Assembly (NCBI GenBank): GCA_029287755.1
Contig: JARFQM010000130.1
Span: 1 to 6,907, forward strand
Direction of reading: 5' to 3'
DNA: 6,907 bases
Origin: Desulfofustis sp.
Lineage (GTDB): Bacteria; Desulfobacterota; Desulfobulbia; Desulfobulbales; Desulfocapsaceae
Part shown: positions 1 through 6,907 of the stretch, piece by piece
Layout of the letters: every line of letters begins with the position of its first letter
Numbering within the stretch: position 1 is the first letter of the stretch
Position numbers and translations under genes: made by a program
Notes under the pieces: generated by a model
Databases searched by the model: none
What the model saw: only the letters and a program-made list of their open reading frames with translations
Told to the model about the DNA's origin: nothing

Positions 1-172
1 GGGAGTCATCCTCTCCTCCGACGTATTGGATGCAGAGGTCAGACTCACCGACACGCTCGTGCGCCAATCCGCGGCCAGGGCCAACCACCGCATCGCCACT
101 GCCAACCTGCGCCGGGCTAAGGGCTATCAGCAGTATACGACCACCACTGAAGAATTACTGGAGAGACAATAA
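1..172 (+). CDS. TolC-family outer-membrane efflux channel, C-terminal end only (5' truncated by window edge)
   Basis: An open frame starts at base 2 and runs 56 codons to the TAA at 170-172. It was read by hand, because it has no start codon inside the window. The peptide contains DVLDAEVRLTDTLV, then an Ala/Arg-rich helical stretch ending ATANLRRAKG. This is the pattern of the last long helix of TolC/OprM-type channels, where a 'D-hLxAExxLxxA' helix is followed by 'A...hxxAxG' near the C-terminus. Such proteins form the outer-membrane trimer through which RND pumps expel substrate. The gene overlaps the adaptor gene by one base, and adaptor and permease genes follow, which strongly supports the role. 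The tail after the last helix is short (YQQYTTTTEELLERQ). Only the C-terminus is visible, so the subfamily cannot be named. Confidence 0.8.
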   Translation, partial: GVILSSDVLDAEVRLTDTLVRQSAARANHRIATANLRRAKGYQQYTTTTEELLERQ

Positions 173-174
173 TG
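160..174 (+). promoter_or_regulatory. Ribosome binding site and TAATG stop/start overlap of the adaptor gene
   Basis: GGAG at 160-163 lies 8 nt before the ATG at 172. It sits inside the last codons of the channel gene, whose TAA (170-172) shares its final A with that ATG. The spacing fixes the adaptor start. The overlap is the usual arrangement for translational coupling (inference). Confidence 0.7.
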
Positions 175-1218
175 AAATCGGCATCGCTCAGATCATTCTC
201 TGCGCCGGCATCCTTGCTGCTGCTGGCACTGCTGGCGCTGACCAGCTGCAAATCCGAACAGCATGGTCCTCAGCAAAAGGCTGAAGAACTGGCGCCGCTC
301 GAGGTCCAGGTTATTGCCGCCGAGCAGGTACATCCTTTGCGCCAGATCGAAATTATGGCCACCGTGGAGGCCGCCCAGAGCGCCACCATAGCAGCCAAAA
401 TAAGCGGCAACATCACCGAGTTGCCGGTCAATCTTGGCTCGAAGGTCAACTCGGGAGATATCCTGGCGGTCATCAGCGCTGATGAGATCAAGGCCAAATT
501 ATCCCAGGCACAGGCTCAATTGGAGCAAGCCCAGCGCAACCTCACCAGGGAACGCAACCTGCTGAAAAAGAATGCGGCTACAGCAGAGTCGGTGAAAACC
601 CTCGAGGAGCTGAGGCGCATAGCCCAGGCAGCTTTCAATGAGGCGCAGACCATGCTCGATTATGCGACCATCAAGGCGCCGTTTGCTGGGGTGGTCACCA
701 GTAAGCCAGCCAATGTCGGCGATCTTGCAACTCCCGGTAAAACACTGCTGAAGCTGGAAAACGAATCGAGTCTGCAGGTGATCACTGATGTGCCCGAAGC
801 CCTGGTGCTAGATCTTGCCATCGGCGACACCCTGCCGGTGAAAATTGAAGCGGCAGGGGTTGAGGTCTCAGGCACAGTCACCGAGATTGCCCCGACCGCT
901 GATCCCACCTCGAGGACTGCACCGGTAAAACTGCAGATCCCCGCTTCGCCGAATATTCGTTCGGGCCAGTTTGCCAGAGTCAGCCTGCCAGGAAGCCGGG
1001 GAACGGCGATCATGGTGCCCCGGACTGCGGTTCAGTCTTTTGGGCAGCTGGAACGAGTGTTTATCGAATTAAACGGCAGAGTCAGGCTGCAGCTCGTCAA
1101 GACCGGTCTGGTCGTCGACGACCTGATCGAGGTTCTTTCGGGCATCTCTGCAGGAGACCGGGTGGTGGTATCGGACACCAGAGAACTTGTGGATGGCCGA
1201 AGAGTCACCGTCAAGTAA
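172..1218 (+). CDS. RND efflux periplasmic adaptor (membrane fusion protein), lipoprotein
   Basis: This 348-aa protein bridges the inner-membrane permease and the outer-membrane channel. The N-terminus is a lipoprotein signal: basic residues, a hydrophobic run (about 13-23) and the lipobox L-T-S-C with the acylated Cys at 26. The biotinyl/lipoyl-like domain is split, as is normal for the family. Its first half is about 62-102 (ATVEAAQSATIAAKISGNI, then GSKVNSGDILAVI) and its second half about 164-196 (YATIKAPFAGVV, then VGDLATPGKTLLKL). Between them, about 104-163, is a Gln/Ala/Glu-rich helical hairpin (AQAQLEQAQRNLTRERNLL) expected to contact the channel. A beta-barrel domain (about 200-275) and a membrane-proximal domain (about 278-348, with MVPRTAV and SGISAGDRVVV) follow. 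The length is typical of compact adaptors. It overlaps the channel gene and precedes the permease by 35 nt, so the three probably form one operon. Lys follows the lipobox Cys rather than Asp; under the E. coli Lol rule that would not mark inner-membrane retention, but the rule may not hold in this organism. The substrate is unknown. Confidence 0.93.
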   Translation: MKSASLRSFSAPASLLLLALLALTSCKSEQHGPQQKAEELAPLEVQVIAAEQVHPLRQIEIMATVEAAQSATIAAKISGNITELPVNLGSKVNSGDILAVISADEIKAKLSQAQAQLEQAQRNLTRERNLLKKNAATAESVKTLEELRRIAQAAFNEAQTMLDYATIKAPFAGVVTSKPANVGDLATPGKTLLKLENESSLQVITDVPEALVLDLAIGDTLPVKIEAAGVEVSGTVTEIAPTADPTSRTAPVKLQIPASPNIRSGQFARVSLPGSRGTAIMVPRTAVQSFGQLERVFIELNGRVRLQLVKTGLVVDDLIEVLSGISAGDRVVVSDTRELVDGRRVTVK

Positions 1219-1253
1219 TCGTCTAATCACTCTTCATTTACTCTATTCCAGCC

Positions 1254-4200
1254 ATGGATACAAAAGATATACCTCACAGTGGTTTCGCCGGCAAATTGGC
1301 GGGTCTGTTCATCGATTCCAAGCTGACGCCGCTGGCCATCGTCGGCTCTCTTCTGCTCGGCATCCTCGCAGTGATCATGCTGCCTAGAGAGGAAGAGCCG
1401 CAGATCAAGGTACCCATGATCGACGTAATGGTAGCGATGGAAGGGGCCACTCCCAAAGAGATCGAGGAGCAGGTTACCATCCCCATGGAAAAGCTGCTCT
1501 ACGAGCTCCCCAACGTCGAATATATCTACTCCACCTCGATGGCCGGGAAATCATTGCTGGTTGTCCGTTTTTATGTCGGTGCCGATCTCGAGACGGCGAT
1601 CGTCCGACTCAATCAGAAACTGGCAACCAACTTCGACAGGATACCTCACAACGTCTCGATGCCGCTTATCAAACCGCATACCATAGACGACGTGCCGATC
1701 CTGGCCCTGACTCTTCATTCTGATAAGTATGATCAGTACATGCTCAGGAGGGTTGCGGCTCAGCTCGATGATGTGATAAAAAACATCCCCGAAGTTGCCG
1801 AAACGAAACTGATAGGCGGAAGCAAACGTGAGCTCAGAATCCGGCTCGACCCGGTGTTGCTGGCCTCGAGAAACCTGTCGATCAACGAACTCATTCCCAT
1901 CATCCAGCAGGCCAACAGGCAGAGTTACACTGGATCCCTGGTTAATTCCAACAGCGAGATAGAGATTCAAACGGGCACCTTTCTGACCAGTGCTGAAGAG
2001 ATCGGCCGTATCGTGATCGGGGTGTACGGGGGAAAACCAGTTTATCTCGAGGAGGTAGCTGAAATCCTGGACGGTTCCGAGGAGCCTTCCCACTATGTTC
2101 TCTATGGTGCTCCCTCAAGGCAGGACCTAGAGGCCGCAGTGACCCTGTCGATCGCCAAGCGGCCGGGGGCAAATGCGGTCGCCGTAGTCGAAAATGTACT
2201 CAAAAAAATTGAGGCATTAAAAGGCAATCTGATTCCTGCCGATCTGGAAATAAGCGTCACCCGCGACTATGGAGCAACTGCCTCGGAGAAATCAAACGAG
2301 CTGCTGCTCCACATGGGCATCGCCGTATTCGGCGTGGCCATCCTAATCCTGCTTTTTCTCGGCTGGCGCGAGTCCCTGGTGGTCATGCTCGCCATCCCCT
2401 CGACCCTCGCTCTCACCCTTCTGGTTTTCTACCTCTACGGCTACACCTTGAACAGGATCACCCTGTTCGCCCTCATCTTTTCCATTGGTATTCTAGTCGA
2501 CGATGCCATTGTCGTGGTAGAGAACATCGTCCGTCACATGCATCTGCCCGGCAACCAGGATCGATCCCTGTTGAAAGTGGCGGTGGAAGCGGTCAGCGAG
2601 GTCGGCAACCCGACGATTCTGGCAACCTGGGCCGTTATTGCCGCGATTCTGCCCATGGCCTTTGTGGGCGGCCTGATGGGTCCGTACATGCGGCCGATTC
2701 CAGTCGGAGCATCGGCGGCCATGCTCTTTTCACTGATTATCGCTTTCACAGTCACCCCCTGGGCGGCTACCCACTTCCTCAAAGCCAGGACAGGAGGTAA
2801 GGGACATGCTCATGATGCCGTGCCCGACGACTTCTTCACCCGGCTCTATCATAAGATCATGGATCCGCTGCTCGCCCACGCCGGCTGGCGGTTGGTGTTT
2901 TTCTCTGTCATAACCCTCCTGCTGCTCGGCTCAATGGCCATGGTTGGTCTTGGCCACGTCAAGGTCAAAATGCTTCCCTTTGACAATAAGAGCGAATTTC
3001 AGGTAATTCTGGACATGCCCGAGGGCACGACGCTGGAACAGACTTCGAGGGTGGCGCTGGAGATGGCGGCGGTAATCAGGCAAGATCCAGACGTGGTTGA
3101 CTACCAGGTGTATGTGGGTACCGCTTCGCCGTATAATTTCAATGGCCTCGTACGCCACTATTTTCTGCGCAGCGGTCCCACCGTTGCTGACATTCAAGTT
3201 AACTTGCTCCCCAAACACCAGAGGGATCTAAAGAGCCACGATATCGCCAAGCGGGTCAGGCCGAAACTGGCTGATATTGCCGAGCGCTACGGCGGCACGC
3301 TGGTGGTCGCCGAAGTTCCCCCCGGGCCCCCCGTTCTCCAGACTCTGGTAGCGGAAATTTATGGACCTACCGAGCGAGATAGGCTGGCTCTGGCTGAAGA
3401 GGTAAAATCAATCATGGCCAGCAGTCCCGGCGTGGTCGATGTCGACTGGTACCGGGAAACACCGAGAACCAGAACTCTGATCACGGTGGACAAGGAAAAA
3501 GCAGCGCTGAGCGGCATCACCGAGTCGCAGATAAACAGGACCATAAAGATCGGAGTGGACGGGCTCTCCATCGACCTTCTCCACCAGCCCAGCGACAAGG
3601 AGCCGATCAATATTGTACTCGAGGTACCCCGAGCACAGCGGGCCCGCATCGACGAGCTGCTCAACATTTCACTGCGCTCTCAATACTCAGCTCAGGCACC
3701 GCTGGTGCCGCTGCGGGAATTGGTTCGAGTGTCTGAAACCGAAGTCGAGCAGCCAATTTACCGTAAAAATCTCAAGCCGCTTATCTATGTGACCGGAGAT
3801 GTGGCAGGCGTCGTGGAAAGCCCGGTGTATGCCATCCTGGAGATGAACGAGAAAATTAATGCTCTCGATTCGGCCGACTACGGTGCCACTGCCGGACCGG
3901 TGAAGATATACAATCTCTTTCAGCCTTTTGATGAAACCCGTCCGGCGATGAAATGGGACGGTGAATGGCATATCACCCTCGAGGTATTCCGGGACCTCGG
4001 CCTGGCCTTTTGCGTGGTGTTGGTGCTGATCTATATGCTGATGGTCGGCTGGTTTAAAAATTACACCACCCCGCTGGTGGTGATGGCAGCCATTCCCTTC
4101 TCTCTGATCGGCATACTCCCGGCCCATTGGGCGTTTGGGGCATTTTTCACCGCCACTTCGATGATTGGCTTTATGGCGGGAGCAGGAATCGTGGTGAGAA

Positions 4201-4475
4201 ACTCGATCATCCTGGTCGATTTTATTGAGCTGCGCATCCAACAAGGTCTCCCCCTTGACCAGGCCGTGGTGGAGGCTGGCGCCGTCCGTTTCCGGCCCAT
4301 GCTGCTCACCGCCTTGGCGGTAGTAGTGGGGGCCTCGGTAATCCTCGCCGATCCGATCTTTCAGGGGCTGGCCATCTCGCTGATGTTTGGAGAGATAGCT
4401 TCATTGCTGGTGAGCCGCATGGCAGTGCCGGTCATGTATTATGTGGTCAAAAAACGCCAGCACCCCGTAGGGTAG
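1254..4475 (+). CDS. RND-superfamily efflux permease (AcrB/HAE-like), inner membrane
   Basis: This 1073-aa protein has the full RND layout. TM1 (about 25-43) ends in [11 protein letters not shown], the usual start of the first periplasmic porter domain. TM2-TM6 span about 350-505, the second porter domain about 568-905, and TM8-TM12 about 910-1063. TM4 carries [11 protein letters not shown] with the paired proton-relay aspartates D416 and D417 (AcrB D407/D408). TM10 carries [15 protein letters not shown], with R982 where AcrB has K940. [19 protein letters not shown] (about 687-705) and the PREEEP start recall a branch of 'acriflavin resistance' permeases common in proteobacteria and Desulfobacterota (from memory). 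It acts as a proton-driven trimer with the adaptor and channel encoded just upstream. The ATG at 1254 is the first in-frame start after a TAA at 1224-1226 and gives the normal short cytoplasmic N-terminus, but no Shine-Dalgarno sequence precedes it. Nothing indicates a frameshift or truncation. The substrate (drug, lipid, solvent or metal) cannot be deduced. Confidence 0.95.
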   Translation: MDTKDIPHSGFAGKLAGLFIDSKLTPLAIVGSLLLGILAVIMLPREEEPQIKVPMIDVMVAMEGATPKEIEEQVTIPMEKLLYELPNVEYIYSTSMAGKSLLVVRFYVGADLETAIVRLNQKLATNFDRIPHNVSMPLIKPHTIDDVPILALTLHSDKYDQYMLRRVAAQLDDVIKNIPEVAETKLIGGSKRELRIRLDPVLLASRNLSINELIPIIQQANRQSYTGSLVNSNSEIEIQTGTFLTSAEEIGRIVIGVYGGKPVYLEEVAEILDGSEEPSHYVLYGAPSRQDLEAAVTLSIAKRPGANAVAVVENVLKKIEALKGNLIPADLEISVTRDYGATASEKSNELLLHMGIAVFGVAILILLFLGWRESLVVMLAIPSTLALTLLVFYLYGYTLNRITLFALIFSIGILVDDAIVVVENIVRHMHLPGNQDRSLLKVAVEAVSEVGNPTILATWAVIAAILPMAFVGGLMGPYMRPIPVGASAAMLFSLIIAFTVTPWAATHFLKARTGGKGHAHDAVPDDFFTRLYHKIMDPLLAHAGWRLVFFSVITLLLLGSMAMVGLGHVKVKMLPFDNKSEFQVILDMPEGTTLEQTSRVALEMAAVIRQDPDVVDYQVYVGTASPYNFNGLVRHYFLRSGPTVADIQVNLLPKHQRDLKSHDIAKRVRPKLADIAERYGGTLVVAEVPPGPPVLQTLVAEIYGPTERDRLALAEEVKSIMASSPGVVDVDWYRETPRTRTLITVDKEKAALSGITESQINRTIKIGVDGLSIDLLHQPSDKEPINIVLEVPRAQRARIDELLNISLRSQYSAQAPLVPLRELVRVSETEVEQPIYRKNLKPLIYVTGDVAGVVESPVYAILEMNEKINALDSADYGATAGPVKIYNLFQPFDETRPAMKWDGEWHITLEVFRDLGLAFCVVLVLIYMLMVGWFKNYTTPLVVMAAIPFSLIGILPAHWAFGAFFTATSMIGFMAGAGIVVRNSIILVDFIELRIQQGLPLDQAVVEAGAVRFRPMLLTALAVVVGASVILADPIFQGLAISLMFGEIASLLVSRMAVPVMYYVVKKRQHPVG
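4449..4473 (-). terminator. Possible weak intrinsic terminator for the sat/cysC gene, inside the permease 3' end
   Basis: Read on the minus strand just past the sat/cysC stop, ACCC-TACG-GGGT (4473 to 4462) can form a 4-bp GC-rich stem, plus one wobble pair. Its loop, C(UACG)G, belongs to the stable UNCG class. Seven nucleotides later comes a run of six Ts (4454-4449). The short stem and the gap before the T-run make this weaker than a standard Rho-independent terminator. Confidence 0.3.
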
Positions 4476-4476
4476 C

Positions 4477-6174
4477 TCAGACAAGATACCCCTGATTCTG
4501 CAGGTAGAGCAGAATCTCCTGGACGGCTTCAAGCGGCGTTATGCTGGTAGTATCAATCACTATGTCGGGATTCGCCGGTTCGATATAGGGGTCGGTGACA
4601 CCGGTCACCCCTTTGATCTTGCCGCTGCGGGCCTTGGCATAAAGCCCCTTGCGATCACGCTGTTCGCAGACCTCCAGGGGAGTTGCCACGTGGATTTCCA
4701 CATATCCTCCATAACAGCTGATCAGCTCCCGGTTGGCCTGTCTCGACTCTTCATAGGGGGCAATCGGCGCGCAGATGGCGATACCGCCGTTTTTGGTGAT
4801 TTCGCTGGCCACAAAACCGATGCGGGTGACGTTGAGATCACGATGCTCCCTGGAGTAGGTCAGCTCGGAGGACAGATTTTTTCGGACAATATCGCCGTCG
4901 AGCAAGGTTACCGGTCGATCCCGCATCTCCATGAATTTGACCAGCAGCACCCGGGCGATGGTCGACTTTCCCGAACCGGAGAGCCCGGTCAGAAAGATGG
5001 TGAACCCCTGCTTTGATCGCGGTGGAAAGGCATGCTGCAGCTCGGTGACCATATCGGGCCAGGCGAACCAGGGAGGCACCTCTTCGCCCTCCAGCATCCG
5101 CCTCTGCAGTTCCATCGAGGTGATTTTCTCAAGTTCGCCTGAGCTTTTTGAGAGTGGGAAATATTTCTTTTTCGACCCGTGGAATCCCCAGTCCTCCTGC
5201 GGCACCATGTCAATCCCCGTCCGATCTGCATAATCGCTTACCAACTGCTGGGCAGCACCCCGTTCATAAAAAAGAGAAGCGCCGTTGGTCCTGGCAAATG
5301 GATCGGCCTGGTCCTCGGATACCATGAAATGACTGCAGCCGAAGTTCTTGCGCATGATCGCCTGCAGCAATGCCTCACGGGGACCGGCCCAGCGAGTGGC
5401 AAAGGGTGAGAGGCCAAGCATGATCATGTTGGGCGGAAATTTCGTGGTGAACACCTGGTAGCAGCAGATGTGCGTGTAAAAATCCACGTCTCCAGGGTGG
5501 TCCAAGCCGACCACTGGCTGCAGGAAAATAGAGGCGCCTATCCGGGAGGCGGCATCAAGCACCATCTCCCGGTGGGCGCAATGCAGATATTGTTCGGTAT
5601 GAAAGCCGAGCACCCGTCTCCAGCCGTTCATGGTAAAGCGCCGGACGCTCTCCGACGGAGTCAGCCGCAGCTGCAGAAAATCATAGTGAACAGGCAGGTT
5701 GATACCCTCGACACTGCCGCCGATATACCAGGAGTCGGTCTGATTGACGAGTTGCCTTACCCCCGGGTGTTTGGCAACATCCGCAGTTCCATACACCAGG
5801 GAAGCTTCCTCTCGTTTATCGGCTTGCCAGATATCGTTTATGGTGAGTATGGCGAGCAGAAACCCCTCCTGGTCATTCAGGGCTATCAATTGGCCGGGCT
5901 CCACCGAGCGGGCAAAGCTTTCGTTCACGTCGAGGCAGACCGGCACCGGCCATACGGTGCCGTCCTTCAGACTGAGATTGTGGAGCACCGCATCATAGTC
6001 GTCCCTGCCGAGAAATCCGCTCAGAGGATAAAATCCTCGATTCATTATCAATTCCAAATCAAAGAGCTGGCGTTCGTTCAAGTCAAGCGAGGCCAACTCC
6101 AGGGCCTGGTGCCGCAAGACCTCAGCTCTTCTGAAATGCACCACCAGCGATTCGGAATAGTCTTCTGTCTTCAT
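4477..6174 (-). CDS. Sat/CysC fusion: ATP-sulfurylase-like domain with altered active site, plus intact APS kinase
   Basis: This 565-aa protein has the layout and length of bacterial bifunctional sulfate adenylyltransferase/APS kinase. Residues 1-165 match the PUA-like N-terminal part (LNERQLFDLELIMNRGFYPL). Residues 166-380 match the sulfurylase catalytic fold (WAGPREALLQAIMRKNFGC). Residues 388-565 are the APS kinase, which makes PAPS from APS and ATP in the cytoplasm. The kinase has Walker A GLSGSGKST (397-405), LLDGDIVRK (424-432), APIAPYEESR (469-478) and RDRKGLYAKARSGKIKGVTG (506-525), so it should be active. In the sulfurylase half, the usual QTRNPLHRAH reads HTEQYLHCAH (192-201), keeping only both His of HxxH and a few neighbours. 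HPVVGxTKxGD reads QPVVGLDHPGD (219-229). GRDHAG reads SEDQAD (286-291). Sulfate activation by this domain is therefore doubtful. GGAG at 6182-6179 supports the start. It lies downstream of fcl on the same strand, 69 nt away, and ends 1 nt from the permease gene. The name is secure as a family assignment; the first activity is not. Confidence 0.9.
   Translation of the reverse strand: MKTEDYSESLVVHFRRAEVLRHQALELASLDLNERQLFDLELIMNRGFYPLSGFLGRDDYDAVLHNLSLKDGTVWPVPVCLDVNESFARSVEPGQLIALNDQEGFLLAILTINDIWQADKREEASLVYGTADVAKHPGVRQLVNQTDSWYIGGSVEGINLPVHYDFLQLRLTPSESVRRFTMNGWRRVLGFHTEQYLHCAHREMVLDAASRIGASIFLQPVVGLDHPGDVDFYTHICCYQVFTTKFPPNMIMLGLSPFATRWAGPREALLQAIMRKNFGCSHFMVSEDQADPFARTNGASLFYERGAAQQLVSDYADRTGIDMVPQEDWGFHGSKKKYFPLSKSSGELEKITSMELQRRMLEGEEVPPWFAWPDMVTELQHAFPPRSKQGFTIFLTGLSGSGKSTIARVLLVKFMEMRDRPVTLLDGDIVRKNLSSELTYSREHRDLNVTRIGFVASEITKNGGIAICAPIAPYEESRQANRELISCYGGYVEIHVATPLEVCEQRDRKGLYAKARSGKIKGVTGVTDPYIEPANPDIVIDTTSITPLEAVQEILLYLQNQGYLV
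4494..4516. repeat. Perfect 8-bp inverted repeat near the convergent gene ends
   Basis: GATTCTGC (4494-4501) and GCAGAATC (4509-4516) are exact reverse complements separated by 7 nt. The repeat lies 18 nt past the permease stop and inside the last codons of sat/cysC. No T-run follows on the plus strand, so it is not a standard intrinsic terminator. It could still act as an RNA 3'-end hairpin for the efflux transcript, or arise by chance from the codons it overlaps. Confidence 0.35.
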
Positions 6175-6178
6175 GATT

Positions 6179-6182
6179 CTCC
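6179..6182 (-). promoter_or_regulatory. Ribosome binding site of sat/cysC
   Basis: The minus strand reads CTGGAGAATC immediately before the ATG at 6174-6172. GGAG sits 4 nt from the start, which is close but usable. The next in-frame codon upstream that could matter is a TAA, with no other start between, so this ATG is the natural choice. Confidence 0.6.
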
Positions 6183-6243
6183 AGCAATGATGGTTTATCT
6201 GTTATCGACGCCCGTGCCCACTCGCCGTTTCTGAACCCGGCTA

Positions 6244-6907
6244 TTATTTGTCAAGATAATGGCAATAGCGAGCGTAGGTGTGCTCGAGCCCTGAGCGCAA
6301 AGAAAAAAGCGGCTGCCACCCGTGGCTTTCGAGTCTTGAAACGTCCAGCAGCTTCTGCGGTGTGCCGTCCGGTTGACTGTCATCAAAGCGAATCTCGCCG
6401 GCGAAGCCGACGACTTTCTGGATCAGCTCAGCCACCTCTCTTATGGTGCAGTCCTTTCCGGTACCAACATTTAAGAAACTGGGAGCACTGAGAGAGGGGT
6501 CGGACCGTGGTGCGCGCAGGCTGTTGGCATAAACCTCAGCAGCCATTTTCATGACAGCGTAGCACCCAGAGGCCATATCGTCCACGTGGAGAAATTCCCT
6601 CCGACCCATACCACTGCCCCAGAGCTGAACGTAGGGGCGGCTGCGCAGCGATTCGCCGTCGGCTTCGAACAGGGCGGTTCGCAGTGCAGCGGGAATGGGG
6701 CCGTAGACTGCCTCATCATGAGCTATTGCTCCCAGATTGTCGTCTGAGGCAAGCTTGGCCAGGTGACACTTGCGAATAATAGCCGGGATGACATGCGAGT
6801 TTTCGAGATGATAGTTGTCACCGGGGCCATAGAGATTGGTGGGCATGACCGCCCGGTAAGCGGTTCCATACTGGCGGTTGTAGGCCTCACACATCTTGAT
6901 GCCGGCA
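6244..6907 (-). CDS. fcl: GDP-L-fucose synthase, 5' truncated by window edge
   Basis: The frame is open from the window edge (first full codon 6906-6904) to the TAA at 6246-6244, giving 220 visible residues of a protein normally about 310-350 long. The enzyme is an NADPH-dependent extended short-chain dehydrogenase. It epimerises and reduces GDP-4-keto-6-deoxymannose to GDP-L-fucose in the cytoplasm. The visible part begins AGIKMCEAYNRQYG, which in this family directly follows the catalytic YxxxK, so Tyr and Lys lie just outside the window. MPTNLYGPGDNYH and ENSHVIPAII follow; counting from the family alignment, the His of SHVIP falls at E. coli position 179, the proposed general acid. REFLHVDDMA and FLNVGTGKDCTIREVAEL are also typical. 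Relative to E. coli there are about 30 extra residues before QLWGSG (see findings). The internal ATG at 6894 is not the start. A position upstream of sat/cysC on the same strand suggests shared transcription for surface-glycan precursors. Confidence 0.92.
   Translation of the reverse strand, partial: AGIKMCEAYNRQYGTAYRAVMPTNLYGPGDNYHLENSHVIPAIIRKCHLAKLASDDNLGAIAHDEAVYGPIPAALRTALFEADGESLRSRPYVQLWGSGMGRREFLHVDDMASGCYAVMKMAAEVYANSLRAPRSDPSLSAPSFLNVGTGKDCTIREVAELIQKVVGFAGEIRFDDSQPDGTPQKLLDVSRLESHGWQPLFSLRSGLEHTYARYCHYLDK

Noticed and set aside
30..284. 84-codon open frame on the plus strand spanning the channel/adaptor junction
   Set aside because: It overlaps both the conserved channel C-terminus and the adaptor signal peptide in another frame, and its Pro/Arg/Thr-rich product is unlike any known protein.
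1551..2093. 180-codon open frame on the minus strand inside the permease gene
   Set aside because: It is antisense to the first porter domain, has no recognisable motif, and no promoter or RBS-led arrangement supports it.
3687..4244. 185-codon open frame on the minus strand inside the permease gene
   Set aside because: The translation is His/Gln/Arg-rich with no family resemblance, opposite well-conserved RND sequence including TM8-TM10.
4477..6174. sat/cysC as a pseudogene or sequencing artefact
   Set aside because: The frame is full length with an RBS. The altered motifs are clean in-frame substitutions flanked by conserved residues, and the kinase domain is intact.
5470..6234. 254-codon open frame on the plus strand opposite sat/cysC
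   Set aside because: It lies entirely antisense to a strongly conserved enzyme gene and its start. The translation has no recognisable domain and looks like a reverse-frame by-product of GC-biased codons.
1..6907. Insertion sequence, CRISPR array, tRNA or rRNA gene
   Set aside because: No transposase-like frame, regularly spaced repeats, or recognisable tRNA/rRNA sequence was seen on either strand; the window is almost fully occupied by five protein genes.

Overview
The window holds parts of two gene blocks that converge near position 4476. It looks like a chromosome of a Gram-negative bacterium with GC in the mid-50s by eye. The style of the RND permease, and the pairing of a bifunctional Sat/CysC protein with GDP-fucose synthase, suggest Desulfobacterota or a related proteobacterial lineage. 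This placement rests on recall of family members, not on a search, and is tentative.

Plus strand, 1-4475: a tripartite RND efflux operon. The 3' end of a TolC-type outer-membrane channel gene enters from the left edge. Its stop codon overlaps the start of a lipoprotein periplasmic adaptor gene (TAATG). After 35 nt comes a full-length inner-membrane RND permease (1073 aa). Together they would span both membranes and export a substrate that the sequence does not reveal, driven by the proton gradient.

Minus strand, 4477-6907: the 3' two thirds of a GDP-L-fucose synthase gene (fcl) enters from the right edge. It is followed 69 nt downstream by a 565-aa fusion of an ATP-sulfurylase-type domain with an APS kinase. 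The pair suggests supply of activated precursors (GDP-fucose and PAPS) for a surface glycan that may be sulfated.

The most interesting point is in the fusion protein. The APS-kinase half looks intact, but the sulfurylase half has lost key residues in three catalytic motifs, including two arginine-to-glutamate changes, while the fold signature around them is kept. It may have lost sulfurylase activity and work only as an APS kinase, or it may have acquired another substrate. The two blocks end one nucleotide apart, so any terminator must lie inside the opposing gene. No RNA gene, mobile element or CRISPR array was seen, and no stretch over 300 bases lacks a gene.
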